From Tenacibaculum dicentrarchi (lineage in GTDB: Bacteria; Bacteroidota; Bacteroidia; Flavobacteriales; Flavobacteriaceae), in assembly GCF_964036635.1 (NCBI RefSeq), contig NZ_OZ038524.1:411001-475000 (forward strand): a stretch of DNA of 64,000 nucleotides, read 5' to 3'. The notes beneath the pieces are model-generated. The model did no database searches and was not told the DNA's origin. It worked only from the letters and a program-made list of their open reading frames with translations. How positions within the stretch are numbered: position 1 is the first letter of the stretch; each line of letters begins with the position of its first letter. Positions 17,078-27,081 of the stretch are shown here, piece after piece. The position numbers and the translations under genes were made by a program.

Positions 17078-17866
17078 TTAAAAGTCTAAAAAGGTTATGC
17101 TTGCGTTGTTATATTCTTTTAAAATAATATCTAGAACACTTTTATTTTTATTAATGTAAAAAGTATTGTAGGTATTATTTTTTGATTTATTAATAAGATT
17201 ATTTTTTACTAATATTTTTTTTGTTTGTTTCGCTACGGCTTCTCCAGAGTCAATAATACGAACGGTATTTCCTACAATTTTTTTTATCTGAGGAATTAAA
17301 TAGGGGTAATGTGTGCAACCTAAAACAATGCAATCACATTTAGAAGAAAGCATTAAACTTAAATGTTTCTTTAGTAATTTGGTCATTTCGGCAGAATACA
17401 TTTTACCATTCTCAATAAGTTCCACCAAGCCATTACCAACCTGTTCCATTATAACAATATCACTATTAATACTGGCGGATGTTTTTTCAAATAAACGACT
17501 ATTGAGTGTTCCTTGGGTAGCTAATATTCCTATAGTACCTGTTTTAGTTTGAATGGATGCTGTTTTAATTGCAGGCTCAATTCCAATAATAGGAATAGGG
17601 TAGTTGCGTCTTAAATATTCAATGGAATTTGTGGTAGCAGTATTGCAAGCAACCACGATTATTTTGCATCCTTTGCTAATTAAAAATTCGGTATTTTTAA
17701 TAGATAGCGCTAAAATTTCTTCTGTTGATTTTTGCCCATAAGGCGCATTTTTACTATCGGATAAATAAATAGTGTTTTCGTTAGCAAGCAATGTATGTAT
17801 TTCTTTCCAGATAGATGTGCCACCAATTCCTGAGTCAAAAATACCGATAGGTTGTTGTGTTATCAT
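17078..17866 (-). CDS. murI: Glutamate racemase
   Basis: A 262-residue Asp/Glu racemase with the two catalytic Cys in VVACNTATTN (Cys74) and VLGCTHYPYL (Cys184), and the N-terminal signature IGIFDSGIGGTSIW. It makes D-glutamate for peptidoglycan in the cytosol. It is convergent with the AraC gene and follows the OmpH operon, separated from it by a strong terminator, so it probably has its own promoter. Confidence 0.95.
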   Translation of the reverse strand: MITQQPIGIFDSGIGGTSIWKEIHTLLANENTIYLSDSKNAPYGQKSTEEILALSIKNTEFLISKGCKIIVVACNTATTNSIEYLRRNYPIPIIGIEPAIKTASIQTKTGTIGILATQGTLNSRLFEKTSASINSDIVIMEQVGNGLVELIENGKMYSAEMTKLLKKHLSLMLSSKCDCIVLGCTHYPYLIPQIKKIVGNTVRIIDSGEAVAKQTKKILVKNNLINKSKNNTYNTFYINKNKSVLDIILKEYNNASITFLDF

Positions 17867-17879
17867 ATATTACAAAAAT

Positions 17880-17909
17880 AAAAATCCTGCTGAATTCAGC
17901 AGGATTTTT
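17880..17909. terminator. Perfect-palindrome terminator after ompH
   Basis: AAAAATCCTGCTGAA followed by its exact inverse TTCAGCAGGATTTTT, 22 bases past the OmpH stop. It ends the uppS-bamA-ompH-ompH transcript. Confidence 0.85.
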
Positions 17910-17931
17910 ATAAAATATTTTAAAGTTTTAT

Positions 17932-18441
17932 TTAGAAACCTAATTTTGCTTTTACAGCACCATAAATATCTTCACCTTTTTCGTAAACGATTAATCCTTT
18001 ACCAGGAGCAGCATCATATACGTAAATAATTCCTTTAGCAGCAGCAACATCTTTAATTGCTTGTTCTGCTTTCTTTAAAATAGGAAGTGTTTTTTCTTGG
18101 TATTTTTTTTGCATTTCTTGCCCAGCAGATTGTTCTGCTTTGCTAATACGTTGTCTATCTTGTTGAACTTCGATAGCTCTTTTTTGATTTACTTCTTGTG
18201 TTTGACTTTTTCCTTCCGCTTCGTATTTTTTAATTTTAGCTTCTAGTCTTTTGTACATCGCTTCAATATCATCACGATATGTTTTATTTAGCTTTTCTAG
18301 CTCAGCTTTCATAGACTTGGTAGCTGGCATTTCAGATAATAATTTATCAGTATTTATATGTGCAGTTTTTTGTGCATTAGCTATACTACCGAATCCAATT
18401 GTAAAAATTGCAACTAATAATAAGGTTTTAAAATGTTTCAT
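17932..18441 (-). CDS. OmpH/Skp family periplasmic chaperone (169 aa)
   Basis: A 169-residue protein with a cleavable signal peptide (ending IANAQ) and a long charged coiled coil (about residues 40-120), the Skp/OmpH pattern. Skp holds unfolded outer-membrane proteins on their way to BamA. It is the second of two OmpH paralogues directly downstream of bamA, as is usual in Flavobacteriia. The neighbouring palindrome ends the transcript. Confidence 0.9.
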   Translation of the reverse strand: MKHFKTLLLVAIFTIGFGSIANAQKTAHINTDKLLSEMPATKSMKAELEKLNKTYRDDIEAMYKRLEAKIKKYEAEGKSQTQEVNQKRAIEVQQDRQRISKAEQSAGQEMQKKYQEKTLPILKKAEQAIKDVAAAKGIIYVYDAAPGKGLIVYEKGEDIYGAVKAKLGF

Positions 18442-18500
18442 CTTTGTTTTTTAATTTAATTTACGTTCTCTATTCTTAATTTATATATTCTTTTTTGTCA

Positions 18501-19283
18501 CTACTTTTTTTTAGCTTCTTCTAGTAATTTTTTAGCGGCGGCTTTCTTTTCTTTTAATAGAGCTTTTGTTTGTGCTCTTTTTTTTAATTTAGCGGCTCTT
18601 TTTTCTTCGATACGCTTAATTTTCGCTAATAAATCTGCTTGTTTTTTCTTTTTCTGTGCTTCTTTTTTTGTTATTTTTTCCTTTTGCGCATCGCTTAAAC
18701 TTTCATTTTTAAGCAATTCTTTTTTAGCAGCAACTTTATCTCTTTTTACTTGTTTTTTTTGATCAATATTAATCATTTTAATAACAAGCTCGCTAATATC
18801 GTGTTTTTTATTGGAATAAAGCATAACTAAGTCACCTGATTTATCAAAAACAAAATCATATTTCTTTCTAGAAGCAATTGTTTGTACTGCACTGTAAACT
18901 TGGTCTTGAATTGGTTTTATTAATTGCTTTCTTAAATTATACATATCTCCTTTAGGACCAAAGTATAACGATTCTAATCGGCGTAAAGCTTCTTGTTTTA
19001 ACGTAATATCTTCTTCACGTTCTAAAACCAAGTCTTTTGTTAAAATAACTTTTTCGTTGGTTAAGTCAGTTTTTAGTATTTCGATAGCTCTTGCTTGTTT
19101 GTCTAGTGTTGTTTTCCATTGTTCAACTTTAGCATCTAAAGAATTTTGAGCTGTTAAATACGCAGGGATATTTTGAAGAATATATGCGGTATCAATATAG
19201 GCTAAACGTTGGCTTTTCTGGGCAATAATACTACTTGTAGTAATAAGTAAAAGAACGATAAATAGAATGTTTTTTTTCATCAT
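18501..19283 (-). CDS. OmpH/Skp family protein with extended basic coiled-coil tail (260 aa)
   Basis: A 260-residue secreted OmpH/Skp-like protein: signal peptide (residues 1-21), an OmpH core starting RLAYIDTAYILQNIPAY, then a Lys/Glu/Ala-rich tail from about residue 175 that is predicted to be coiled coil and strongly basic. It lies between bamA and the shorter ompH, so it probably acts in outer-membrane protein delivery. The second codon is also ATG, so the start could be one residue later. The tail makes it about 90 residues longer than the paralogue. Confidence 0.87.
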   Translation of the reverse strand: MMKKNILFIVLLLITTSSIIAQKSQRLAYIDTAYILQNIPAYLTAQNSLDAKVEQWKTTLDKQARAIEILKTDLTNEKVILTKDLVLEREEDITLKQEALRRLESLYFGPKGDMYNLRKQLIKPIQDQVYSAVQTIASRKKYDFVFDKSGDLVMLYSNKKHDISELVIKMINIDQKKQVKRDKVAAKKELLKNESLSDAQKEKITKKEAQKKKKQADLLAKIKRIEEKRAAKLKKRAQTKALLKEKKAAAKKLLEEAKKK

Positions 19284-19341
19284 GCTATAATGTATTTAGA
19301 AAAAACCGTGCCAAAAGTGAACATTTTTAAAATGCCTATTT

Positions 19342-21906
19342 TTAGAACTGTCTTCCGATAATAAAATGTGTTTGCCAACCCGATTTTTGAGTTTGTCCAG
19401 GCAACGGATCAAATCCATGTGCAAAATCAATACCTAATAAACCAAATGCTGGCATAAATATACGAACTCCAACTCCTGCAGAACGCTTTAATTTAAATGG
19501 GCTAAATTCACTAAAATTTTGATAAGAATTACCTGCCTCTAAAAATCCTAAGGTATAAATTGATGCCGATGGTTTGTCTGTTATAGAATAACGGATTTCC
19601 ATTTGAAATTTATTGTAAATAGTTCCACCTTCATTCTGCCCATCAGGACCAATAGAAAGCGTGTTGTTTTCATATCCACGAACACCAATAGTTTCTCTAC
19701 CGTCTAATTGCCCTTGTGCAATTCCGTCACCTCCAACAAAAAATCGTTCTACCGGAGTAGCGCCTAATTTGTCGTTGTAAGAACCTAAATACCCCATTTC
19801 AAAATTAGACATTAAAACCAATTTATTTGCCAATGATGTGTACCATTTTCCTTTAGCAGAAATTTTATAATATTCTAGCCATTTGTATTTATCGGCTAAA
19901 TAATCTTGTCTTTCGGCTGTTGTAGGGTATAAAGGTTCGCTATAATCTTTCCCGTTAATTAAAGAATAAGGTAAGGTCGCTTTTGCTTTAATTGTAAATT
20001 CTGAACCGTAGGTAGGAAATATTAAACTTGGTCCGGTAGAGTTACGGCTAAAGGCAACTGTATAAGCTAAATTATTTAAACTACCTTTATTAATAACATC
20101 AGTTGATGAACCAACACGGTATCCGTAGTTTTTAAGTTCAATTTGCTGATAGCTAATATTTTGTGATAAAGAGAAATAATCATCAGGCCATTGTAAACGT
20201 TTTCCTAAACCGATAGAAGCTCCTAAAATGCTTAAATTTTGATCTTTATCAACTTTATTGGTGTTATAATCGTATCGGTATTGATTCGATAAATACACAG
20301 AAAAAGATAATGATTGCGGTTTTTTACCACCTAACCATGGTTCTGAGAAAGAAAAACTGTACGTATTGTAAGTTCTACTTGCTTGTAAACGCAATGAAAG
20401 TTTTTGTCCATCACCCATTGGTAGTGGTTTGTAGGCTTGCTTATTAAATATGTTTCTTAACGAAAAATTATTAAAAGATAAACCTAAAGTACCAATAAAT
20501 GATCCTCCACCATAACCACCTTGTAGTTCAATTTGACTACCACCTTTTTCAACGACAGAAAAATCAATATCGGCTGTTTTATTTTGATAATCAGGTTTTA
20601 CATCGGGCGTTACATTGGCATCAAAGAATCCTAATTGACCAATTTCACGAATAGATCTAATAATGTTTTCACGGCTGAATAAATCACCTGGCTTTACACG
20701 TAATTCTCTGTAAATAACATGGTCATTTGTTTTTTCATTACCTGTTACAGTTACTTTTTTAATGGTTGCTTGTTCGTCTTCACGAATACGAACCTCAACA
20801 GTAATAGAATCGTTTTGTACGCTAGTTTCTATGGCGTTAATTTGTGAAAATAAGTATCCGTTGTTATGGTATAAGGTTTGAATATCTTGCGAATTAGGTG
20901 TTCCATCACCAGAAATACGTTCTTTTAAAACCTTTCCATTATAAATATCTCCTTTATCGATACGTAAAAAACGATTTAAAAAATCATCAGAATAATTTTT
21001 ATTACCGATAAACTTAATATCATCAAAACGATACTGACGTCCTTCTTCAATAGCAATATCAAGGTTAATAGTATTGTCATTATTCCAAGTAAGTTGGTCT
21101 GATAAAATACGTGCATCACGGTATCCGTTTTCGCTATATTTTTCAAGAATACTTTCTAAATCTTTTTTATAATCATCTAAAATATATTTTGATGATTTCC
21201 AGAAACGCCCTAAAAACTTACGTTTTGTATTTTTCATAGCGCTACGCAAGGTTTTACCTGCTAGTGCTTTGTTACCTGTAAAGTTAATTTCTTTTATTTT
21301 GACACGCTGTCCTTTATCAACAAAAATATTCATACTAACAGTATTGATGTCAGTGCTGTCTTTTTTGGTATTTAAAGATACTTTGGTTTTTAAAAATCCC
21401 TTATCGGTATATTTCTTTTTAATGTAATTTCTGGTGGTTGTGACTAAGTTGTCGGTAACCATCATTCCTTTTTTAAGCTCAGTTTCTTTTTTTATCTCTT
21501 TTGTTTTAGATTTGCTTAAACCTGAAATAGAAATATTGGTTAATTGTGGTAATTCTGTCACATCAAATACTAAATAAACGGTTTCCCCATCTTTTTTAGA
21601 AAGGTACACATCTACTTGGCTAAATTGCTTGCTTTCGTAAAGCTTTTTAATAGCGCTTGTAAGTTTATCACCTGGTAATTTAATAGGTTGCCCATCAACT
21701 AAACCAGTATAAACACGAATTGTTTGTTCGCTAAATTTTTGCAAACCAGTAACGGTAATTCCTCCAAGAATATATTGATTTCCTTTGATATAAGGAATAA
21801 TATTTTGGGTGGTAGTTGTACGGTTGTTATTTACGGTTTTTTGAGCTTGTACACTCGCCGATAAAAAGGCGATTAAAAATACGGCTACATAAGAATATTT
21901 ATTCAT
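19342..21906 (-). CDS. bamA: Outer membrane protein assembly factor BamA
   Basis: About 854 residues: signal peptide MNKYSYVAVFLIAFLSASVQAQ, a run of POTRA domains to about residue 480 (for example the ITVTGLQKFSEQTIR and VTVTGNEKTNDHVIYRELR types), then a C-terminal 16-strand barrel ending in FIIGRQF. It inserts beta-barrel proteins into the outer membrane. The start is placed at 21906 because a signal peptide begins there and its ATG overlaps the uppS stop by 8 bases; the longer frame from 21936 adds ten residues that spoil the signal. The order uppS-bamA-ompH-ompH is the usual one in Bacteroidota. Confidence 0.95.
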   Translation of the reverse strand: MNKYSYVAVFLIAFLSASVQAQKTVNNNRTTTTQNIIPYIKGNQYILGGITVTGLQKFSEQTIRVYTGLVDGQPIKLPGDKLTSAIKKLYESKQFSQVDVYLSKKDGETVYLVFDVTELPQLTNISISGLSKSKTKEIKKETELKKGMMVTDNLVTTTRNYIKKKYTDKGFLKTKVSLNTKKDSTDINTVSMNIFVDKGQRVKIKEINFTGNKALAGKTLRSAMKNTKRKFLGRFWKSSKYILDDYKKDLESILEKYSENGYRDARILSDQLTWNNDNTINLDIAIEEGRQYRFDDIKFIGNKNYSDDFLNRFLRIDKGDIYNGKVLKERISGDGTPNSQDIQTLYHNNGYLFSQINAIETSVQNDSITVEVRIREDEQATIKKVTVTGNEKTNDHVIYRELRVKPGDLFSRENIIRSIREIGQLGFFDANVTPDVKPDYQNKTADIDFSVVEKGGSQIELQGGYGGGSFIGTLGLSFNNFSLRNIFNKQAYKPLPMGDGQKLSLRLQASRTYNTYSFSFSEPWLGGKKPQSLSFSVYLSNQYRYDYNTNKVDKDQNLSILGASIGLGKRLQWPDDYFSLSQNISYQQIELKNYGYRVGSSTDVINKGSLNNLAYTVAFSRNSTGPSLIFPTYGSEFTIKAKATLPYSLINGKDYSEPLYPTTAERQDYLADKYKWLEYYKISAKGKWYTSLANKLVLMSNFEMGYLGSYNDKLGATPVERFFVGGDGIAQGQLDGRETIGVRGYENNTLSIGPDGQNEGGTIYNKFQMEIRYSITDKPSASIYTLGFLEAGNSYQNFSEFSPFKLKRSAGVGVRIFMPAFGLLGIDFAHGFDPLPGQTQKSGWQTHFIIGRQF

Positions 21907-22651
21907 TGATCTCAATCTGTTCGCTTGTTTTTCCAAATCTTCTCTCTCTGTTTTGATAATCTATTATAGCATTAAAAAGGTGTTCTCTTCTAAAGTCGGG
22001 CCATAATATATCTGTAAAATATAATTCAGCATAGGCTATTTGCCAAAGTAAAAAATTACTAATTCGCTGCTCACCGCTTGTACGTATCATTAAATCAACG
22101 TCGGGCAAATTAAATGTATATAAATGGTTATTTATAATTTTTTCGTCTATATTTTCAATATCTAGCTCGTTATTAACAACTTTTTTAGATATCTTTTTAA
22201 TTGTGTTAACAATTTCTTCTCTAGAACCATAGCTTAAAGCAAAGGTTAAGGTAATTTTAGTGTTATTTTTAGTTTGATCAATAACATGGGCTAGTATTTT
22301 CTGCGCATTTTTTGGTAAACTAACAATATTTCCAATCGCATTTATTTTTACATTTTTACGTTGAAATTCAGGTAGCTCTTTTTTTAAGGTACTAACCAAT
22401 AGGCTCATTAAGGCATCAACTTCTAGTTTTGGTCTGTTCCAGTTTTCGGTAGAAAAAGCATACAGTGTTATAAATTTAACACCAGCATCACTTGCTGCGT
22501 CAGCTGTTTCTCTAATAGCGGTTAAGGCATTTCTGTGCCCAAAAATACGCTGCATTCCTTTTCCTTTTGCCCATCGTCCATTACCGTCCATAATAACGGC
22601 AATATGATTCGGTACTTTTTGCACATTAATGCGTTGTAATTTTTCTTCCAT
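21899..22651 (-). CDS. uppS: Isoprenyl (undecaprenyl diphosphate) synthase
   Basis: A 250-residue cis-prenyltransferase with the catalytic Asp22 in IAVIMDGNGRWAKGKG and the C-terminal signature DLMIRTSGEQRISNFLLWQIAYAELYF. It makes the C55 lipid carrier for cell-wall and surface polysaccharide synthesis. The stop overlaps the bamA start by 8 bases, which points to translational coupling. Confidence 0.95.
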   Translation of the reverse strand: MEEKLQRINVQKVPNHIAVIMDGNGRWAKGKGMQRIFGHRNALTAIRETADAASDAGVKFITLYAFSTENWNRPKLEVDALMSLLVSTLKKELPEFQRKNVKINAIGNIVSLPKNAQKILAHVIDQTKNNTKITLTFALSYGSREEIVNTIKKISKKVVNNELDIENIDEKIINNHLYTFNLPDVDLMIRTSGEQRISNFLLWQIAYAELYFTDILWPDFRREHLFNAIIDYQNRERRFGKTSEQIEINE

Positions 22652-22653
22652 AG

Positions 22654-23334
22654 TTATTCTGCCAATCCGTTATAACAGGGTGGTCTTCCAAAGCTATAAA
22701 CAATCGATAGTCCTGTAAACATATATACATCGTTTCCAGTTCCACCAAAGTTTAAACTGTTTATTTTATCTGTTGTTAAATCGATATCATCTACCAATGT
22801 AAAGCGAGCGCCTATTTCAAAAGCAGCTGCAAAATTTTTAAACAAGCGTCCTTTAACACCAACACCTACAGGTAAAGAATATGAAATTTTATTTTTTAAA
22901 CGAATGGTATTTGCATCGATTCTTTTAGAAGGGATCACGTAGTTAAACGCTGCTATTTCTGCTAAAATATATGGGGTGAAATTTGTTTTATAATTGCTGA
23001 TATTATAATTGAAAAAATTAAATTCGATACCCGCAGCAAACTCGTGTAAGGTGTTTGAGAATTTGAAGCCTCTATTTTTTCGAAATAAATTATTTGATTT
23101 TTCATCATTCCCTTCAATAGGAATATACGAATAGGTCGCTCGTAAGGCAATTCGAGGGTTTAGATTGTGTTTATAAATTAAACCACCGCCAATTTTATTA
23201 GGATAGATGTAATTAGTACGACCAATATCTCCTACGTAATTAGAACCCCCAACGAAAAAACCTACTTCGTGAGTTTGTGATTGTGTTGTTATTGCCGTAA
23301 AAGCAAATAATATGAATAGGTAAATTATCTTCAT
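22654..23334 (-). CDS. DUF6089 family outer-membrane beta-barrel protein
   Basis: About 226 residues with a signal peptide (MKIIYLFILFAFTAITTQSQ) and alternating amphipathic strands (EVGFFVGGSNYVGDIG, ARFTLVDDIDLTTDK), matching the small DUF6089 barrels found next to uppS-bamA in flavobacteria. The true start is the ATG at 23334; the frame upstream to 23352 adds residues before the signal. The gene ends 2 bases before uppS, so it is in the same operon. Function is unknown; a role in envelope assembly is possible from context. Confidence 0.8.
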   Translation of the reverse strand: MKIIYLFILFAFTAITTQSQTHEVGFFVGGSNYVGDIGRTNYIYPNKIGGGLIYKHNLNPRIALRATYSYIPIEGNDEKSNNLFRKNRGFKFSNTLHEFAAGIEFNFFNYNISNYKTNFTPYILAEIAAFNYVIPSKRIDANTIRLKNKISYSLPVGVGVKGRLFKNFAAAFEIGARFTLVDDIDLTTDKINSLNFGGTGNDVYMFTGLSIVYSFGRPPCYNGLAE

Positions 23335-23438
23335 TGTAAGAATAGCACGCAAATATAGGAAATTGAATTTGCTTTAAAAAGTTAATAATCTGTATTTGGT
23401 TAACTTTTTTTTGATAAAATTATTGTATTGTAATTATT

Positions 23439-24335
23439 TTATAAAGATTCATTTCGAGTATCTTCACCCCATAAAAGCTTGCCTCTGAGTGTTTTTAAAT
23501 GCGATTGCTGTTCTAATAAAATACTTTTTATAGTAAAAGAAGCTTTTTGTATTTTAATTTTAGTTCCTTCGCTAACAGTTGTTATGCGAGAGTCTAAGGA
23601 AATTAAAAAATCCTTTTCACGAGCACTTACCTCTAGTTCAATAATAGTATCGTCAGGAATGACCATAGGCCTAGCATTTAAATTATGCGGGGCTATTGGC
23701 GTAATTACAAAGCTTTTCGAATTGGGTAATATTACCGGGCCGTTACAACTTAAAGAGTAGCCCGTAGAACCTGTTGGGGTTGCTATAATTAAACCATCTG
23801 CCCAATAATTTGTTAAGTATTCATTATTCAAAAAGGTTTTTACACCAATCATTGAAGTAGTATTTCTACGGGCAATAGTAACTTCATTTAAGGCAAAATC
23901 TAGTTCGTTAAATTCGTTTACTTTAGGGGTAGTGGTTATTTGTAGTAAAGTTCGTTCTTGTATGCTATATTTTTTATTTAATAATAAATTTACAGCCTCT
24001 TGAATTTGGTTTTTTTGAACGGTTGCTAAAAACCCCAATCGCCCAGTGTTGATTCCTAAAACAGGAATGTTTAAATCACGAATATACGTTGCCGCTCTTA
24101 ATATAGTACCGTCACCGCCAATAGAAAATAATAGGTCAAAAGTGTTTGACAAATCGTTAAAATGTGCGTAGGTAGGATATTTTTTTGATAAAGAATTATT
24201 TTTAATTAAAAGCGAGTAAAACGCTTCTTCAAAAAAAATAACGATATTGTTTTGTTCTAATGTTGCTACTAATAATTTAATTTCTTTTTCAGCTGAAATA
24301 TTATAAGCTTGTCCGTAAATGGCTACTTTTTTCAA
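23439..24335 (-). CDS. nadK: NAD kinase
   Basis: A 298-residue diacylglycerol kinase-fold protein with the diagnostic GGDGT motif (SIGGDGTILRA, Asp75), the NE-type region (ALNEVTIARR) and TPTGSTGYSLSCNGP. It phosphorylates NAD to NADP in the cytosol. It sits between the CBS protein (33-base gap) and the DUF6089-uppS-bamA group (about 100-base gap). Confidence 0.95.
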   Translation of the reverse strand: MKKVAIYGQAYNISAEKEIKLLVATLEQNNIVIFFEEAFYSLLIKNNSLSKKYPTYAHFNDLSNTFDLLFSIGGDGTILRAATYIRDLNIPVLGINTGRLGFLATVQKNQIQEAVNLLLNKKYSIQERTLLQITTTPKVNEFNELDFALNEVTIARRNTTSMIGVKTFLNNEYLTNYWADGLIIATPTGSTGYSLSCNGPVILPNSKSFVITPIAPHNLNARPMVIPDDTIIELEVSAREKDFLISLDSRITTVSEGTKIKIQKASFTIKSILLEQQSHLKTLRGKLLWGEDTRNESL

Positions 24336-24368
24336 TGGTTATAATGTTTGTTTGCTCAGGTATGTAAA

Positions 24369-25025
24369 TTACATATCTAAATATTTTTTTAAATATGCCG
24401 CCCTGTCTTTTAATTCTTCCAAATAAAAATCATCTTCATGTTGTGTAAGCACGGCGTAGTCATACCTACGAAAAGTTTGAATAATTTCATTGATGTCATT
24501 TGTAATTACTTTTAAAGTAACCTGAATAGTATCTTGATTTTCCGAAGAAATATACAGCCCTAATAATTTACCGCCACTAGCTTCAACTATTTGAGAAATT
24601 TGACTCATTGAGTAATCATTTTTAGCTACAATTAACGTTTCACTTTGGTTGTGTAAAAAAGGACTATCGGCAAAAGTATCTAAAATATCACTCAACTCAT
24701 AATAACCGATATAATTCATTTCCTGATTTAAAACAGGAATTAAATTACAATCATTATCTGCAAATAAAACAATTAAGTCAAGTAGTGTCGCTTTTTCATT
24801 ACAATGAAAATTATCTAATAGATAAGAATACTCACTTAATTTATCGTCTTTATTCTCTATTGTTTGAATGTCACTTTCAGGCAAACAACCAATTAATTTT
24901 CCATTTTCAACAATAGGAATATGCGTTATTGGTAAATTTTCACATACCTTTTGAGCGCTTTTTACAGTGCTTTTTAAGCTAAGTGCTTTAATTTCGTCTA
25001 ATATAAAGTCATTGATATTCATCAC
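24369..25025 (-). CDS. CBS domain-containing protein
   Basis: A 218-residue cytosolic protein with a pair of CBS repeats in residues about 1-130 (ITHIPIVENGKLIGCLPESDI and CNLIPVLNQEMNYIGYYELSDIL) and an ACT-like C-terminal region (about 140-200, SQIVEASGGKLLGLYIS). It probably senses adenylate nucleotides or a similar ligand. It is divergent from pdxJ and directly upstream of nadK, an arrangement common in flavobacteria. The target is unknown. Confidence 0.82.
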   Translation of the reverse strand: MMNINDFILDEIKALSLKSTVKSAQKVCENLPITHIPIVENGKLIGCLPESDIQTIENKDDKLSEYSYLLDNFHCNEKATLLDLIVLFADNDCNLIPVLNQEMNYIGYYELSDILDTFADSPFLHNQSETLIVAKNDYSMSQISQIVEASGGKLLGLYISSENQDTIQVTLKVITNDINEIIQTFRRYDYAVLTQHEDDFYLEELKDRAAYLKKYLDM

Positions 25026-25056
25026 TACGAATATAGTTTAAAAAGTTTTAATGATT

Positions 25057-25064
25057 TATCTTTG
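25057..25064 (+). promoter_or_regulatory. -7 element of the pdxJ promoter
   Basis: TATCTTTG matches the Bacteroidetes -7 consensus TAnnTTTG, 18 bases before the pdxJ start codon. No clear TTTG -33 element is seen. Confidence 0.55.
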
Positions 25065-25081
25065 TAGCTTAATTTTATGAG

Positions 25082-25795
25082 ATGACAAAGTTAAGTGTAA
25101 ATATAAATAAAATAGCAACATTACGTAATTCTAGAGGTGGAAATACACCTAATTTATTATGCGTTGCTACCGATATAGAAAATTTTGGAGCGCAAGGAAT
25201 TACCATTCACCCAAGACCTGACGAGCGTCATATTCGTTATCAAGATGCCTACGATTTAAAATCAATAGTTACTACCGAATATAATATTGAAGGAAACCCG
25301 ATAGATAAATTCATGAAAATGGTGTTGGAAATAAAGCCAACGCAAGTAACTTTAGTGCCTGATGCTATTGATAATTTAACTTCTAATGCAGGTTGGGATA
25401 CAGTTGCTAATCAATCGTATTTGAAAGAAGTAATTACCGAGTTTAAAAACAACGGAATAAGAACCTCTATTTTTATTGATACCGATTTAAAACTGATTGA
25501 AGCTGCAGCAAAAACAGGTGCCGATAGAATTGAATTATACACCGAAGAATTTGCAACCCAATACGCTTTAGGAAATAAAGAGGTAATAAAACCTTATGCC
25601 GATGCGGCAATTTTAGCTCATAAATTAGGCTTAGGAATTAATGCAGGGCATGATTTGAGCTTAGAAAATATCCAGTTTTTTAAAGAGAATATCCCTAATT
25701 TAGCAGAAGTTTCTATTGGGCATGCGCTTATTTCTGAATCATTATATTTAGGATTAGAAAATGTAGTAAATATGTATCTTGATAGATTAAAATAA
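25082..25795 (+). CDS. pdxJ: Pyridoxine 5'-phosphate synthase
   Basis: A 237-residue TIM-barrel protein with the PdxJ signatures [30 protein letters not shown] and [13 protein letters not shown] ... [13 protein letters not shown]. It condenses 1-deoxyxylulose 5-phosphate with 3-amino-2-oxopropyl phosphate to give pyridoxine phosphate. It is followed after one base by an alpha/beta-hydrolase gene, so the two are co-transcribed. Confidence 0.96.
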   Translation: MTKLSVNINKIATLRNSRGGNTPNLLCVATDIENFGAQGITIHPRPDERHIRYQDAYDLKSIVTTEYNIEGNPIDKFMKMVLEIKPTQVTLVPDAIDNLTSNAGWDTVANQSYLKEVITEFKNNGIRTSIFIDTDLKLIEAAAKTGADRIELYTEEFATQYALGNKEVIKPYADAAILAHKLGLGINAGHDLSLENIQFFKENIPNLAEVSIGHALISESLYLGLENVVNMYLDRLK

Positions 25796-25796
25796 T

Positions 25797-26561
25797 ATGC
25801 AAATTTTACATTCTAAAATACTAGGAGCGGGCAAGCCGTTTTTAATTTTACACGGTTATTTTGGTATGGGCGATAACTGGAAAACCCACGCTAATAAATT
25901 TGCCGAAGATGGTTTTGAAGTTCATTTAATTGACCAACGAAACCACGGACGAAGTTTTCATTCTGATGCTTTTGACTATGAATTAATGGTCGATGACTTA
26001 CACCATTATATTACACATTATCATTTAGAAAATATTGTTTTATTAGGGCATTCAATGGGCGGAAAAACAGCCATGTTATTTGCTACCCAATATCCAGAAT
26101 TGATACATAAATTAATTGTAGCCGATATTTCACCAAAAATGTATCCGCCACATCATCACGATATTTTATCGGCTTTAAATTCTGTTAATTTTACCGTGCA
26201 AAATTCACGAAAATTAATTGATGATAAACTAGCTGAATTAATTCCTGAACTAGGTATTCGACAATTTTTATTAAAAAGTGTGTACCGAAAAACAAAAGAC
26301 GAACTTGCTTTTCGTTTTAACTTACTATCATTAACAGAAAATAATAATGAAGTAGGCGAAGCATTACCATCGTTTAGTATTTTTGAAGGCGATACCTTAT
26401 TTTTAAAAGGTGAAAATTCGGGCTATATTTCTGAAGATGAAGTGCCACTTATTGAAGCACATTTTTCAAAAGCGATTATCAAAACAATAGCAAAAGCAGG
26501 GCATTGGTTGCATGCCGAAAATCCGACAGATTTTTATACTCAGGTAATTGGGTTTGTATAA
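25797..26561 (+). CDS. Alpha/beta-hydrolase (YbfF-like esterase)
   Basis: A 254-residue alpha/beta hydrolase: oxyanion region LHGYFGMGDNW, nucleophile elbow GHSMGGK (Ser86), and His in AGHWLHAENP near the C-terminus. It resembles the YbfF acyl-CoA/carboxyl esterases. No signal peptide, so cytosolic. It is directly coupled to pdxJ; the substrate is unknown. Confidence 0.85.
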   Translation: MQILHSKILGAGKPFLILHGYFGMGDNWKTHANKFAEDGFEVHLIDQRNHGRSFHSDAFDYELMVDDLHHYITHYHLENIVLLGHSMGGKTAMLFATQYPELIHKLIVADISPKMYPPHHHDILSALNSVNFTVQNSRKLIDDKLAELIPELGIRQFLLKSVYRKTKDELAFRFNLLSLTENNNEVGEALPSFSIFEGDTLFLKGENSGYISEDEVPLIEAHFSKAIIKTIAKAGHWLHAENPTDFYTQVIGFV

Positions 26562-26660
26562 AGTAAGTAAACCTGTCAAAATAGCAGTTTTTTATATTTG
26601 GTATAATTATCGCATTGCATAAAATGACATGGTAACTATAGCCAATTAAAATCAAAATAA

Positions 26661-27008
26661 ATGAATACATTTTTAAAAATACTATTAACAGCAGTAGCCG
26701 TTATTTTATTAGCCGAAATTTTACCAGGAGTAGTGGTAACAAGTTATACTACGGCAATAATTGTAGCAATTGTAATAGCGTTATTAAATATGTTTGTACG
26801 TCCAATATTAGTGATTTTTACCTTACCAGCAACTCTTTTAACATTGGGCTTATTTTTGTTTGTAATTAATGCAATTATTATATTATTAGCAGGAAACCTT
26901 ATTGCAGGATTTGCCGTAAACGGATTTTTTACAGCACTTTTATTTAGTATATTGTTATCGATATTTAGGTCGTTTTTATTTTCATTATTAAAAGAAGATA
27001 AAAAATAA
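26661..27008 (+). CDS. Phage-holin-family (YvlD-like) small membrane protein
   Basis: A 115-residue very hydrophobic protein with about four membrane helices and the family motif VRPILVIFTLPATLLTLGLFLFVINA. The family (Pfam Phage_holin_4_2, YvlD) is widespread on chromosomes and despite its name is not usually a phage gene; no phage genes lie nearby. It stands 99 bases after the hydrolase and 73 bases before tig. Function unknown. Confidence 0.8.
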   Translation: MNTFLKILLTAVAVILLAEILPGVVVTSYTTAIIVAIVIALLNMFVRPILVIFTLPATLLTLGLFLFVINAIIILLAGNLIAGFAVNGFFTALLFSILLSIFRSFLFSLLKEDKK

Positions 27009-27081
27009 TTAAAAAATTTAAGCCTTTTGAAAAAAGGCGAAAAATAATCACACACCCAATTTTAAAGAAATACAATTAAAG

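Noticed and set aside
21907-21936. Longer bamA start
   Set aside because: It would put ten charged residues before a typical signal peptide; the ATG at 21906, overlapping the uppS stop, is better.
26661-27008. Phage holin suggesting a prophage
   Set aside because: The YvlD-like family is chromosomal and no other phage gene is near.
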